Shown piece after piece: positions 26,780 to 36,268 of a stretch of 54,472 nt of DNA. The notes below the pieces were generated by a model, which ran no database searches, was not told where the DNA came from, and saw nothing but the letters and a program-made list of their open reading frames with translations. The position numbers were made by a program, and so were the translations under genes. The DNA is taken from NCBI GenBank assembly GCA_947573605.1, contig CANPGM010000023.1, positions 1-54,472 of the forward strand. Direction: 5' to 3'. The stretch is from an uncultured Roseburia sp. (GTDB lineage Bacteria > Bacillota > Clostridia > Lachnospirales > Lachnospiraceae). Every line of letters begins with the position of its first letter. Positions within the stretch are counted from its first letter, which is position 1.

Positions 26780-27817
26780 TTATACGCTTTCTTTCCGAAT
26801 ATATTCGATATCATGGCGCACCATAATTTTCACCAGTTCCTCAAATGAGGTTTTCGTCGGATTCCATCCAAGCTCTGTTCTTGCTTTGGTCGGATCGCCC
26901 CAAAGATTTACTACGTCTGTAGGTCTATAAAACTCCGGCGATACTTCGATCAATACTTTTCCGGTTCCCTTATCGATTCCGACCTCAGCCATTCCCTCTC
27001 CCTTAAATTCCAGCTCGATTCCGGCCTCACGGAAGGCAAGTTCGCAGAATTCGCGTACCGAGTGCTGTTCTCCGGTTGCAATGACATAATCCTCTGGCTT
27101 GTCATTTTGCAAAATCAGCCACATGCATTCGACATAGTCTTTCGCATAGCCCCAATCGCGCAGGGAAGAAAGGTTTCCGAGATAGAGTTTTTCCTGCTTT
27201 CCCGCCGCAATACGCGCAGCCGCAAGCGATATTTTTCTCGTAACAAATGTTTCTCCGCGCCGTTCCGATTCATGATTAAACAAAATGCCGGAACAGCAGA
27301 ACATCCCGTAGGCCTCCCGGTACTCTTTTACAATCCAGAACCCGTACTGTTTTGCCACCGCATACGGACTGTACGGGTGAAACGGCGTGGTCTCGCGCTG
27401 CGGCACTTCTTCTACCTTGCCGAAGAGTTCGGAGGTCGAAGCCTGATAAATGCGGCAGGTTTTTTCCAGACCGCAACAGCGCACCGCCTCTAATACACGG
27501 AGCACTCCGGTCGCAACGACGTCCGCCGTATATTCCGGCACATCGAAGCTGACCTGCACATGCGACTGTGCCGCAAGATTATAGATTTCATCCGGTTTTA
27601 CATCTGCAACGATTTTAACAATGCTTAAGGAGTCCGCAAGATCTCCGTAGTGAAGGTGAAACCGCGGGTCCCCCTTTAAATGCTCGATTCTTTCATTCTG
27701 TTCGACTGAAGAACGGCGCACCATTCCGTGTACATCATAGCCTTTTTCCAAAAGCAGCTCGGCCAGATAGCTTCCGTCCTGTCCCGTAATGCCTGTAATT
27801 AATGCTGTCTTACTCAA
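26780..27817 (-). CDS. gmd: GDP-mannose 4,6-dehydratase
   Basis: A 345-residue NADP-dependent dehydratase, the first step from GDP-mannose to 6-deoxy sugars. The nucleotide motif [22 protein letters not shown] and the segments [37 protein letters not shown] and [17 protein letters not shown] match Gmd closely. The start is TTG at 27817 with AAGGAG upstream. First gene of the operon gmd-fcl-manC and two glycosyltransferases. It is divergent from an AraC-type regulator. Confidence 0.97.
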   Translation of the reverse strand: MSKTALITGITGQDGSYLAELLLEKGYDVHGMVRRSSVEQNERIEHLKGDPRFHLHYGDLADSLSIVKIVADVKPDEIYNLAAQSHVQVSFDVPEYTADVVATGVLRVLEAVRCCGLEKTCRIYQASTSELFGKVEEVPQRETTPFHPYSPYAVAKQYGFWIVKEYREAYGMFCCSGILFNHESERRGETFVTRKISLAAARIAAGKQEKLYLGNLSSLRDWGYAKDYVECMWLILQNDKPEDYVIATGEQHSVREFCELAFREAGIELEFKGEGMAEVGIDKGTGKVLIEVSPEFYRPTDVVNLWGDPTKARTELGWNPTKTSFEELVKIMVRHDIEYIRKESV

Positions 27818-27880
27818 TTCTTTTCTCCTTTTTTTCGTATTTATAATTATTTTGCGTCATGATCCATTTACACTGTTAGA

Positions 27881-27895
27881 TAGAATAATTCTATT
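27881..27895. promoter_or_regulatory. Perfect palindrome in the gmd-araC divergent region
   Basis: ATAGAATAATTCTAT is a perfect 15-bp palindrome between gmd and the AraC gene. A smaller one, TTCAATTGAA, follows at 27906-27915. They could be regulator sites for the divergent promoters. AraC-type proteins more often use direct repeats, so the binding factor is open. Confidence 0.4.
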
Positions 27896-27910
27896 TTTCT
27901 CTCAATTCAA

Positions 27911-27939
27911 TTGAATATCTTGCCTAAAAATAGTATTAT
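27911..27939 (+). promoter_or_regulatory. Promoter of the plus-strand AraC gene
   Basis: TTGAAT (27911-27916) and TATTAT (27934-27939) are 17 bp apart, about 80 bp before the ATG at 28019. Confidence 0.6.
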
Positions 27940-28018
27940 ATTGCTATCCGCAGGAACATGCGCATACAAAATGATCTTTTGATAAAGATAGAATATAGAA
28001 AAGAGCGGGGTTTCATAC

Positions 28019-28909
28019 ATGGAAAAGTCCTTTTTTGAAAAATATCGCACCTCAGAAGTTACCAATACCCGCCGCGTGATCTGCACGCCGCCGCCGTTTA
28101 CGCGTACACATTTTTTTTATGTGCAGGAGGCAGGGTATTTAAAAAGTTTAAAACCGCATTTAAGCCGCAGAAACAGGCTGGCTTCTTATCTGTTTCTAAT
28201 CGTTCTCTCCGGCTCCGGAACCGTTTCCTACCATATGGGACACAGCGCGCACAAAGCGCCCGCTACGGTTTCCGCCATAGCGGGCGACTGCTTTTTTTTA
28301 GACTGTCTGAATGAATATACGCATATCAGCAGCGAAGAGGACCCCTGGGAACTTCTGTGGATTCATTTTCACGGTCCGCAGGCTGCCGCTTATTATGACT
28401 ATTTTTCCGCACACTGCGAATGGCATTTTCATCCGCTCCGTTTGAAAGAACTGATTTCTTCCGTCTGGCAGATTTTAGAGTTTCACGAAAACAGAACGGA
28501 AGATACCGACTTACTTGCGGCAAATCAGATTACGAATATTCTGACGCTTATTTCGGCAAGATCGGAAAGCAAAGACGCCGTTCCTTCTGCGCTTCATGCA
28601 AAGCTTTCGGATATTACGTCTTATCTTGACAGCCATTATACCGAAGAACTGTCGCTTGATTTTCTGTCGGAGCATTTTTTTATCAGCAAATACTATCTGA
28701 GCCGGGAATTTAAAAAAGAATTCGGAACGACGATTATTCAGTACCTTCTTACAAAAAAAATCACCCATGCCAAAGAGCTGCTGCGTTACAGCGATTCTTC
28801 CATAGAAGACATCGCCGCGCTCTGTGGCATCGGTGATCCAAGTTACTTTAATAAGGTATTTCGAAAACTGGAGGGCTGTACGGCGTCCGAGTATCGAAGA
28901 CGCTGGTAG
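28019..28909 (+). CDS. AraC-family transcriptional regulator
   Basis: A 296-residue regulator and the only clear plus-strand protein gene of the window. The N-terminal cupin-like ligand domain includes HFFYVQEAGYLKSLKPH and WELLWIHFHGPQAAAYY. The C-terminal 100 residues are the double helix-turn-helix AraC domain (LDFLSEHFFISKYYLSREFKKEFG and SSIEDIAALCGIGDPSYFNKVFRKLEG). It faces gmd across a 200-bp divergent promoter region and probably controls the polysaccharide genes in response to a sugar. Paralogous to the regulator at 45058, with the same YVQE-G-LKSL-PH segment. Confidence 0.93.
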   Translation: MEKSFFEKYRTSEVTNTRRVICTPPPFTRTHFFYVQEAGYLKSLKPHLSRRNRLASYLFLIVLSGSGTVSYHMGHSAHKAPATVSAIAGDCFFLDCLNEYTHISSEEDPWELLWIHFHGPQAAAYYDYFSAHCEWHFHPLRLKELISSVWQILEFHENRTEDTDLLAANQITNILTLISARSESKDAVPSALHAKLSDITSYLDSHYTEELSLDFLSEHFFISKYYLSREFKKEFGTTIIQYLLTKKITHAKELLRYSDSSIEDIAALCGIGDPSYFNKVFRKLEGCTASEYRRRW

Positions 28910-28931
28910 CGCGCCGCCGCACGGCGCGCAC

Positions 28932-28956
28932 AAAAAATGCCCGGAAGGGCATTTTT
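28932..28956. terminator. Bidirectional terminator, copy 1
   Basis: Ten-base stem AAAAATGCCC/GGGCATTTTT with a GGAA loop. A and T tracts on both sides suit termination in both directions. Confidence 0.9.
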
Positions 28957-29026
28957 CCCTTGATATTATTTACTCTGCTGCAGTTGCTTCTTTAACGCTG
29001 GTAGCGCGCCGCCGCACGGCGCGCAC

Positions 29027-29051
29027 AAAAAATGCCCGGAAGGGCATTTTT
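29027..29051. terminator. Bidirectional terminator, copy 2
   Basis: Identical stem-loop to copy 1, 95 bp further on. Confidence 0.9.
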
Positions 29052-29103
29052 CCCTTGTATTTATATACTCTGCTGCTTCCGTTTCCTTTTGCACGGCGCG
29101 CAC

Positions 29104-29128
29104 AAAAAATGCCCGGAAGGGCATTTTT
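29104..29128. terminator. Bidirectional terminator, copy 3
   Basis: Identical stem-loop, lying 3 bp past the stop codon of the minus-strand DUF3048 gene, which it would terminate. Confidence 0.9.
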
Positions 29129-29131
29129 CCC

Positions 29132-30244
29132 CTAGTTTAATGTCAGTTCCGACCATTTATCGGACGGTACGAGCCCGATGTAGGTCTTACCGGTATTCAG
29201 TTCGATTTCATTTCCATCTGCGTCATAAAAATGAGTAATTTCATTCATAGAGGACTTTTTCCAACTGATTTCAACCGCATTTCCGCCTGTTATGTAGTAT
29301 CCCTTACCGGAACCGATACAGTTATAAATCATATATCCGTTCTCGTCGTATACCTCATAATCGCAGCTCTGTAAGATTACGTTCGTAAAGCTAAGCTGCT
29401 CATTGTTATTGGCCGGATCTAAATGCGGCGCGCCGTATTCCGAGTAGTAATACAGCCCATCCTCTTTTTTGTAGTCCAGTTTTGAGCTGTTGTGCGGAAA
29501 CGGCAGCGCAATCGCTTCCGCCTTCTCGGAGCCGGAAACTTTGGATAAATCTACGGCGTTGTCCGCCTTTGCAAATTTAAAATGCTCTCCCTGGTAATAT
29601 TGATTATATGTCTTGGAAACATTGGAGCCGTCAAATTTGGAATCCATGTCCCCCGGTGCAATATATTCCGTGAACTCATATGACTTTCCGTTCGGTATTC
29701 GCGAAAAACCGCCGCTGAAGTTGTCCGAGCACGGCTCCGCCAGATACTGATCCACATAGCAGCCCGGACCGCCGTCATGCACAAGGATAGCGTTCCATTC
29801 CGCAGCAAGAATTACATTCGTAGATCTCGTGCTTCGAATGCTTCCGAACTGGGTAATTGCGTCATAGTCCTTTACTAACGCCATCAGCCTGGTAATCCTT
29901 CCGTTCTCAAGACTGTTCATCATCTCATATACCACATCCGCCTGTGTCAGTCCGTAATGAGGCAGCGCAATCGATTCGTTATCTACCATGACCGCAATCG
30001 GTCTCTGATCCTTTAATTCCTCGTCTATCAATTCATTTGTCAGCTCACTGCGGTAAACACCTTCCGGAAGCGATTCCGGCTCCTCGCTTTCTTCACCTTC
30101 CGTTTCGCTGCCGTCCTCTATTTCCGTCAAATCGGCAACGATATCCGCATCGTTATTAGATGTCTCTTTCTCGTCGCCACCGCACGCCGCTAAAGAAATG
30201 GATGTCACAAGTACTGCCATTAATAAAATTATTCTCTTTTTCAC
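29132..30244 (-). CDS. DUF3048 lipoprotein (YerB-like)
   Basis: A 370-residue secreted lipoprotein. The signal peptide MKKRIILLMAVLVTSISLAA ends in the lipobox LAAC, so Cys21 is the lipid anchor. An acidic linker follows (residues 25-60), then the DUF3048 region (RPIAVMVDNESIALPHYGLTQADVVYE, then GRITRLMALV and GSIRSTRS). The family is common in Firmicutes. Its role at the envelope is unknown. The GTG start at 30244 lies downstream of AAAGGAGAGG. It is at the end of the polysaccharide locus with its own probable promoter in the 88-bp gap. Confidence 0.92.
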   Translation of the reverse strand: MKKRIILLMAVLVTSISLAACGGDEKETSNNDADIVADLTEIEDGSETEGEESEEPESLPEGVYRSELTNELIDEELKDQRPIAVMVDNESIALPHYGLTQADVVYEMMNSLENGRITRLMALVKDYDAITQFGSIRSTRSTNVILAAEWNAILVHDGGPGCYVDQYLAEPCSDNFSGGFSRIPNGKSYEFTEYIAPGDMDSKFDGSNVSKTYNQYYQGEHFKFAKADNAVDLSKVSGSEKAEAIALPFPHNSSKLDYKKEDGLYYYSEYGAPHLDPANNNEQLSFTNVILQSCDYEVYDENGYMIYNCIGSGKGYYITGGNAVEISWKKSSMNEITHFYDADGNEIELNTGKTYIGLVPSDKWSELTLN

Positions 30245-30332
30245 CTGTCGGTACCTCTCCTTTATATTTTCTTCTTTGCTTTGCCACGTACTATCATACT
30301 ATACTTAAAAAAAGAAAAAAAGTAATTTTTTC

Positions 30333-32039
30333 TTAAGAATGAGACAGCCACAGCAGACAATACGAATTGTCCTCATATATCACGGGATTCTGCTCTCTGG
30401 AAATGTTCTCCATCTCCAAAATCCGTTCGCTTTTATCCGGATTCGTCTTGTCAATTACCAGTACCTTTACTGCTTCATCCGGTAAATCGAGGAAATAAGA
30501 ATCCATTTCTTCCGGACTTTCAATCCGATATACCTGCTTTTTGGAAACTGCAAGCGAATGCGGCGGATTGATCGGAATTTCGTACGTATAGGAAAAACAG
30601 ACGTTTTCATATTCCATCGTTTCGCTTAAAATTTCCTCCAGCGGGTAATGTCTTTCCGCATAACGATAATTGACGTAATAGTCCGCGGACAACGGAATCC
30701 CCGTTATCACAGCCATTACGGCAAAAATCAGGATATAGCTTACAGCCGCATGTGAAACCTTTTTCCCAAAAAGAGAAAACGTCCGCTCTTTGCGCAGATC
30801 CGCAATCAAAACCGCCAAAACCGGAACCGCCATCATAACCGGCCATCCCATTTTCAGCATAGAAAATTCATGAATCGCCGAGTGATTCTTTAAAAAGAAA
30901 ATCTGAATCAGCGGCGCGGCAAAACCAAGCACCAGAATCGAATCGCGGCTGCGGGTAAAAAGCTGTTTGAACTTTTTCTTCTTTATCAGATGGCAAATAA
31001 CCAGTATAGCGGTTCCGCCGCAGACCAAAAGGAGCGCAGCCAGCTTCACCTTTGAAGCGTCGGCAAAAGCGCCGTAAAAATTAATTAAAATTTTTACAAA
31101 GACATTTCCTTCTTCAAGTCCCCCCGTACGGAAGAAAAACTTGCCGAGCAGTTCCTCCTGCCAGTTTGCGGTATAGATAAGCTGCCAGAAAAACGTCCCG
31201 ACCGCAAGCAGAACAGGACAGATATACAAAAGCATTTCTCTCAGGTTTTTCAAAATAGACTTCTTTACAAGAAGATTGCGAAGAAACCGCAGTACAAAAG
31301 CTACAAATACCAGAATCCAAAAATAATAATCCGTCATAACGCCCATGTAAATTACAAAACATTTTAGTACATTAGCGCAGATTTTTCCCGCTTTCGGTAT
31401 CGAGCCCACATATGCATGTTCGTGCCTGGTGTGCATATGGCTGATGTATTCCAGCAAAAGAAACAGCATCACCCACAGAATCACAAACTGATCCGCATAA
31501 AATACATTACACAGGTAATAGACGTTCTCCGGTAATAACATCCAGGCGATAGCCAGCGTAATCGGAATCAGAATTTGAAACACTTTTCCGAACCGCCTCT
31601 GCCCTCGTATAAACAGATATACAAAAGCCGCAAACGCAAGCGTCTCAATGCAAAAGCATACCATCTGAAAATGCTTTAAAAAAGAGATATCAATCTGGCT
31701 TTTGCCCATAAGCTTTGCAGCGGCATAAACAGAAAACACGGTTCCCGTCGGATAACTCAAATAGGGCGTCCGTTCGCTGACACCCGAAAACTCAATGGAA
31801 TCAAACGACTCGTAACAGGTAAAACGATTTGTCGCAGCCCCTTCTCTCAGCCACTCATTTACGAACTTTAAGGTAGAGCCGGAAAGCCAGCTATGCTCTC
31901 CGCCAAGATTATCGTAAGGAACCGGATAAAAAAAGTGAAAGACAAGGAGAAAGGACAATAATACGGCGATCAGTACAACCGCAAGCCCCACCCCGCCCGA
32001 TTTCTTATGATTCCTGTCTTCTTTTAAACTTACATCCAT
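30333..32039 (-). CDS. Polytopic membrane protein, GT-C-like candidate (copy 1)
   Basis: A 568-residue protein with about ten to twelve transmembrane helices. The first is near 20-40, and a large first extracytoplasmic loop holds TCYESFDSIEFSG and RTPYLSYPTGTVFSVYAA. The C-terminal 110 residues are extracytoplasmic, with MEYENVCFSYTYEIPINPP and a strand KVLVIDKTNPD. This architecture resembles GT-C lipid-linked-sugar transferases or polymerases, but I see no defining catalytic motif. It is a clear paralog of 43389-45035. The ATG at 32039 follows GAGGAAA. Its neighbours GtrA and GT2 fit a role in glycan modification. Confidence 0.75.
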   Translation of the reverse strand: MDVSLKEDRNHKKSGGVGLAVVLIAVLLSFLLVFHFFYPVPYDNLGGEHSWLSGSTLKFVNEWLREGAATNRFTCYESFDSIEFSGVSERTPYLSYPTGTVFSVYAAAKLMGKSQIDISFLKHFQMVCFCIETLAFAAFVYLFIRGQRRFGKVFQILIPITLAIAWMLLPENVYYLCNVFYADQFVILWVMLFLLLEYISHMHTRHEHAYVGSIPKAGKICANVLKCFVIYMGVMTDYYFWILVFVAFVLRFLRNLLVKKSILKNLREMLLYICPVLLAVGTFFWQLIYTANWQEELLGKFFFRTGGLEEGNVFVKILINFYGAFADASKVKLAALLLVCGGTAILVICHLIKKKKFKQLFTRSRDSILVLGFAAPLIQIFFLKNHSAIHEFSMLKMGWPVMMAVPVLAVLIADLRKERTFSLFGKKVSHAAVSYILIFAVMAVITGIPLSADYYVNYRYAERHYPLEEILSETMEYENVCFSYTYEIPINPPHSLAVSKKQVYRIESPEEMDSYFLDLPDEAVKVLVIDKTNPDKSERILEMENISREQNPVIYEDNSYCLLWLSHS

Positions 32040-32084
32040 TGCAAACGTTTCCTCATTTCCGCCCGGACCCAAGCCCGGAACTGC

Positions 32085-32504
32085 TTAATTTTTCTTCCTG
32101 CGATAAATGACAAGCTTACGGATAAAGAAATTCCAGAAAAAGACAATACAAGTTGCCAGCATTTTTGAAATCATCTCCGGAATCGCAAGCCGATCCACAA
32201 ACAGATACATCAGCGCAAGATTGAATAAAAGACCGACCACACTCGCCAGATAAATAGAGAGCAGTTCCTTAAGCAGCGGCACATCCGTATCCTTAAACGT
32301 CAAAAGCCGCCCCAGCGCCCAATTGGCAAACGTGGACAGGATAAACGCAATCGCCGTCGCAGGCGCATAATGCAGCGCAATTGTATTCGTAAGCAGCGCA
32401 AACACTACCCATTCTACAATCGTAGCGCCCAATCCCACAAAGAAATATGAAATTAACTGTCCCAGTCCCTTATTGTGCAGTATTTTCATAAAAAAGTTTT
32501 TCAT
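32085..32504 (-). CDS. GtrA-family membrane protein
   Basis: A 139-residue protein with four transmembrane helices ([80 protein letters not shown]). The FxxVG...W pattern, ANW..GR and the C-terminal NFFIRK are typical GtrA features. GtrA proteins are thought to move polyprenyl-phosphate-linked sugars across the membrane. It overlaps the FAD-enzyme gene stop by 4 bp (ATGA), so translation is coupled. Confidence 0.92.
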   Translation of the reverse strand: MKNFFMKILHNKGLGQLISYFFVGLGATIVEWVVFALLTNTIALHYAPATAIAFILSTFANWALGRLLTFKDTDVPLLKELLSIYLASVVGLLFNLALMYLFVDRLAIPEMISKMLATCIVFFWNFFIRKLVIYRRKKN

Positions 32505-34066
32505 TTCGATTTTTCCTCGTGGTATTCCTGTTCCGTATTGACATTCCAGATTGCCGTTTTATCTTTAAAATTGCCGGATAAAATATTCCGCACCGTTTCA
32601 AACGAAGTCGCCATGGAATGATCCATATTGTTATAGCGATGCTGTCCGTTTCTTCCGACGCAATAGAGATTGTCAAACTGATTCAGCCAGGCGATTAACG
32701 TATCCATTCTATCGTAGGTATCAAAATACGCGGGATACGCTTTTTTTACGCGCTCTCTGTGCGCGTCGAGCACTTCGTCCCTGCTGTTGATAATGCCCAT
32801 TTTGATAAGCTCTCTCGAAGCAAGCTCAATCCATTTTTCTTCTTTTAACTTCCAATATTTATCGCCTTCGGAACAAAAATATTCCAAGCCGATCCAAACC
32901 GTATCCTCCGGCTTTTCCACCATATAAGGCGACCAGTTGTTAAAGACCTGAATTCGTCCGAGTTTTACGCCGGTATCCTGTACGTATATCCAGCAGTCCG
33001 GTACGATGTGATTCAGTGTCTTAAGCTTTGTCTGATTTTTCAGGTTCAGCTTCTTTAAAAGCAGACCGACCGTTACAAAATCACGATACGGCAGACCGGC
33101 CGCAATTTCGGCTATCTCTGCCGGCACATCGTTCATACCTGCGACAAGATCCTTCACCGGCATCGACGAAATCACAATATCCGCCTCGTATACTGCTTTC
33201 GCTCCGTTTTCTTCGCAGATAACTTTCCGAACTTTTCCGTCCTCCGTAACGAGTCCCGTTACCTTAGAACCCTTTTTGATTTTACCGCCCATCTTTTCAA
33301 AATCGGCCGCCGCCGTCTCCCAGAGCTGCCCGGGACCGTATTTGGGATAATAAAATTCCTCAATCAAAGACGTTTCCACTTTTTTCTGATCGGTCTTTTT
33401 CTTTGGAAGCAGCTTAGAAAACATATCCTTGATAATCGCAAGCACGGAAAGCCCTTTTGTTCTCTGCGCGCCCCAATCCGCCGCAATTTCGCGCGGATGC
33501 CTGCCCCACAGTTTTTCGGTATAACCTTCAAAAAACATAGAATAAAGCTTCCGGCCGAAACGGTTGACATAAAAGTTTTCCAGCGAATCCTCCGGCAGCT
33601 TGTGAAGTACGGAGCGCAGATAACTGAAACCTACCTTAATTGTCGTGAGAAAGCCCATGTCTTTCAATGTCTTTACATTCAGGCTGATCGGATAATCAAA
33701 GAACTTCTTTTGGTAGTAAATTCTTGATACGCGGTTCCTCGTCAGCATCACGCGGTCTTCTTTTTCCGGGTCCGGACCGCCCTTTGCAAGCGGAACCTTT
33801 CTGCCGAGCTTTCTGTCGTCGTAGGAAGCCTTTCCCTGACGCGGCATCAGCTCGTCCCACCACTTCATCACTTCGTCGTCTTTGGAAAAGAAGCGATGTC
33901 CGCCGATATCCATCCGGTTCCCGTGATAACGAACCGTCCGCGAAATTCCGCCGACTTCCCCCGTCTCTTCTAAAATCGTAACCTCATAATCGTTCGATTG
34001 TTTCAGCAGCTCAAAACCCGCGGTGATTCCGGCGGGACCCGCTCCTATAATGATTACCTTCTTCAA
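32501..34066 (-). CDS. FAD-dependent oxidoreductase (UDP-galactopyranose mutase/amine-oxidase-like)
   Basis: A 521-residue flavoprotein. The N-terminal FAD-binding motif is [20 protein letters not shown], followed by EVGGISRTV and the DIGGHRFF block. Middle segments include YFDYPIS-like [12 protein letters not shown] and [17 protein letters not shown]. The block TEKLWG and the length place it with proteins annotated as protoporphyrinogen oxidase-like or UDP-galactopyranose mutase-like in capsule loci. It may rearrange or oxidise a nucleotide or lipid-linked sugar. The start is TTG at 34066 with AGGAGG upstream. Confidence 0.85.
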   Translation of the reverse strand: MKKVIIIGAGPAGITAGFELLKQSNDYEVTILEETGEVGGISRTVRYHGNRMDIGGHRFFSKDDEVMKWWDELMPRQGKASYDDRKLGRKVPLAKGGPDPEKEDRVMLTRNRVSRIYYQKKFFDYPISLNVKTLKDMGFLTTIKVGFSYLRSVLHKLPEDSLENFYVNRFGRKLYSMFFEGYTEKLWGRHPREIAADWGAQRTKGLSVLAIIKDMFSKLLPKKKTDQKKVETSLIEEFYYPKYGPGQLWETAAADFEKMGGKIKKGSKVTGLVTEDGKVRKVICEENGAKAVYEADIVISSMPVKDLVAGMNDVPAEIAEIAAGLPYRDFVTVGLLLKKLNLKNQTKLKTLNHIVPDCWIYVQDTGVKLGRIQVFNNWSPYMVEKPEDTVWIGLEYFCSEGDKYWKLKEEKWIELASRELIKMGIINSRDEVLDAHRERVKKAYPAYFDTYDRMDTLIAWLNQFDNLYCVGRNGQHRYNNMDHSMATSFETVRNILSGNFKDKTAIWNVNTEQEYHEEKSK

Positions 34067-34087
34067 ATACGTTTCCTCCTGACTTTC

Positions 34088-35098
34088 TCATTTTCTGCTT
34101 TTCAGCAAATGGTAGACTGCACGTTTCCATAAAAGCGCTCCCATGTCCGCGCCGAGGAATTTTTTTAACGCAGACGGATGAAACGCCGCCTGCTTCAAAT
34201 GCTTATAATAAAAATCTTTCTCCACAATATCCTTATGCGCCGGAATCGCCGCTTCATTGACTGCCTTGCGGTACTGATAATCCATCATTTTCATAAACAC
34301 AATATAGTAATATTTTTGAACGGCAGCCGTCTTATTTCCCGACGCGCCGTTTCCTTCTATATTCTCATAAATATGTTCCAATGCATACGTAAAATCGTTC
34401 AGACAAATCGAGCCGCTTCGCTCAAATTCAGACGCGCTCGTACTGTACTGATACCAGAGATAGAGCACCTCGTCCGTCGCTGCGGTTCTTCTCGCATAAC
34501 ACGCGTAATTAATGAGAAACCCCAGGTCTTCGCCGATGCGAAGTCTTTCTTCAAATGTGATATGATATGTTTGAATGAGTTCTGTCCGAAACATTTTATT
34601 CCAGACCAAAAATCCCGTTTTTACTTCCAATATTACGTCAAGAATATAGGATAGCGTTGCAGAGTCGTCCGGCGTCCGATAATCGCCGCTCACCAGCCTG
34701 TGATCTTTTTTTAGCTCGCCGTTTTCCCGCACCTTCGTATAATTGCAGGACGCAAGATCGACGTCCTCCTGCTGCATCATACGATATAGCGTTTCGAGCA
34801 TATCCGGCTTATATTCGTCGTCCTGATCGATAAAACAGCAGTATTCGCCCGAGCAGAGTTCCAGTCCCCTGTTCCTGGCTGCAGAAACCCAGCGCCGCTC
34901 CTGCCTGCCTACGACTACCCTCTCATCCTTCCCGGCATATTCCGCGCAGATTTCGGGCGAACGGTCGGAGGACATATTATCTACAAGGATTAGTTCTATA
35001 TTGCGGTACGTCTGGTTCAACACCGATTCAATGCACCGCGCCAGATGTTTTTCCCCGTTATAAACCGGAACAATCACACTTACACAGTCTTTTTTCAT
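34088..35098 (-). CDS. GT2 glycosyltransferase
   Basis: A 336-residue family 2 transferase with a single GT-A domain: CVSVIVPVYNGEKHLARCIE, LILVDNMSSDRSPEICAEY and the metal-binding FIDQDDEYKPDML. The C-terminal half is helical. The ATG at 35098 has GGAGG 7 bases upstream. The frame runs open to 35176 through the hairpin-rich gap, which I do not take as coding. Acceptor and donor are unknown. Confidence 0.92.
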   Translation of the reverse strand: MKKDCVSVIVPVYNGEKHLARCIESVLNQTYRNIELILVDNMSSDRSPEICAEYAGKDERVVVGRQERRWVSAARNRGLELCSGEYCCFIDQDDEYKPDMLETLYRMMQQEDVDLASCNYTKVRENGELKKDHRLVSGDYRTPDDSATLSYILDVILEVKTGFLVWNKMFRTELIQTYHITFEERLRIGEDLGFLINYACYARRTAATDEVLYLWYQYSTSASEFERSGSICLNDFTYALEHIYENIEGNGASGNKTAAVQKYYYIVFMKMMDYQYRKAVNEAAIPAHKDIVEKDFYYKHLKQAAFHPSALKKFLGADMGALLWKRAVYHLLKSRK

Positions 35099-35245
35099 CC
35101 TAACCCTCCATGTCAGAGCAGCTTGCTGCGATGACAGTGCGATGAGAAATTCGCGCAGGCGATTTCTCATCTGCAATCATGGCATATTTGAGTCTCTGAC
35201 TCAAATTGCCGATTGAAAAATAAGCTATCAAGCTTATTTTTCAAT
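35099..35245. other. Hairpin cluster between two glycosyltransferase genes
   Basis: Three inverted repeats lie side by side: GATGAGAAAT/ATTTCTCATC (35141-35171), ATTTGAGTC-TCT-GACTCAAAT (35186-35206) and the perfect 15-bp pair GATTGAAAAATAAGC/GCTTATTTTTCAATC (35211-35246), which includes the upstream gene's stop codon. None has a proper T run after it, so they look like mRNA-stability or processing elements rather than terminators. Confidence 0.7.
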
Positions 35246-36268
35246 CTATTTTCTTCCCATGATTTTTTTGATTCTGTTTTTAACCGGGCGGAACATGCGA
35301 AACTCTCTCCGCAGACACTTTGTATAAGCCGCTTCGTCCATCGTAAGAAACTTTTTTAAATCCGTCTGCAGATAGCCTTTCGGCTGTTCCGTATCGTGTT
35401 CCCAGTCAATCAGCCCCACAATTTCTTTCAGCTCTTTAAAACATTTTTCCCGCTCTTCTTTTGTATAGGCAAGCCAGTCCTCCGTAATAACCATGCAAAA
35501 GGCTCCAAGCTCCTTGCCGTATGCTTCTTTTAAACGTTTGTGCTCCGAAACATAGGAAAGCACCCATTTTCTCCAGCGAAATTCGTCGTAATAATGCAAA
35601 AAATTCCGCGTTTTGCTCTGTACCGCGGAGGCTTCCTTCGAATTGGACGGTCTGATCATATATTCATAAGTAACATCGTCGATATAGACAATTTTTCGGG
35701 CATAATTCATTACCTGCGCCATAAAACACATATCGTCTCCCAGACGGAACTCGCCGAGACGAATCTGATGTTCTCTTAACATTTTTGTTTTATAAACAGC
35801 CCCCTGAAATCCGATCAGCTTTGTCATAAACGCATCCGACTCCGAGCGGTGAAACAGCCGCACATCTCCGGTGTCCGAAAACGTCCGGCGCACAGTCCCG
35901 CGCACCACATCTGCATCCGTTTCTGCCGCGCGCTCCATCATCAGCCGGTATCCGTCCGGCGGAACCATATCGTCATTGTCGCAGACGGCCACATAATCGC
36001 CTTTTGCAATACGGATTCCCAGGTTCTTCGCAGAATGTCCGCCTCCGTTTTCCTTGTGAACCACACGAATCCGATCGTCCATTTTCGCATATTCGTCGCA
36101 GAGCGCCGGACAATTGTCCGGAGAACCGTCGTCGATTAACAAAATTTCCAGATTTTTATATTCAGACGCAAACAGACTGTCGAGACACCGCTTAAAAAAC
36201 TCTTCTGTTCGGTAAACGGCTACAATCACCGTCAGCAACAATTCGTCCGCACTTTTTCTGTCACCCAT
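35246..36268 (-). CDS. GT2 glycosyltransferase
   Basis: A 340-residue family 2 transferase: LLTVIVAVYRTEEFFKRCLDSL, LLIDDGSPDNCPALCDEY, GGHSAKNLGI and the acidic motif AVCDNDDMVPPDGY. The C-terminal region is basic (NRIKKIMGRK) and may touch the membrane. The ATG at 36268 follows GAGGAG and overlaps the upstream epimerase stop by 8 bp. Confidence 0.93.
   Translation of the reverse strand: MGDRKSADELLLTVIVAVYRTEEFFKRCLDSLFASEYKNLEILLIDDGSPDNCPALCDEYAKMDDRIRVVHKENGGGHSAKNLGIRIAKGDYVAVCDNDDMVPPDGYRLMMERAAETDADVVRGTVRRTFSDTGDVRLFHRSESDAFMTKLIGFQGAVYKTKMLREHQIRLGEFRLGDDMCFMAQVMNYARKIVYIDDVTYEYMIRPSNSKEASAVQSKTRNFLHYYDEFRWRKWVLSYVSEHKRLKEAYGKELGAFCMVITEDWLAYTKEEREKCFKELKEIVGLIDWEHDTEQPKGYLQTDLKKFLTMDEAAYTKCLRREFRMFRPVKNRIKKIMGRK

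Larger units (their letters stand above)
28901..29128. repeat. Triplicated terminator block
   Basis: The last bases of the AraC gene and its terminator are repeated in tandem. The block beginning CGCTGGTAGCGCGCCGCC is at 28901 and again at 28996 (period 95 bp). A third, shortened copy without the gene end starts at 29091. Each contains a GC palindrome (complete in copies 1 and 2: GCGCGCC/GGCGCGC) and the stem AAAAATGCCC-GGAA-GGGCATTTTT at 28932-28956, 29027-29051 and 29104-29128. Between the convergent AraC and DUF3048 genes these work as three bidirectional terminators in series. Confidence 0.92.

Noticed and set aside
35099-35176. In-frame extension of the GT2 gene through the hairpin cluster
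   Set aside because: The ATG at 35098 has a clear GGAGG site and matches the family start. The upstream stretch is structured non-coding sequence.
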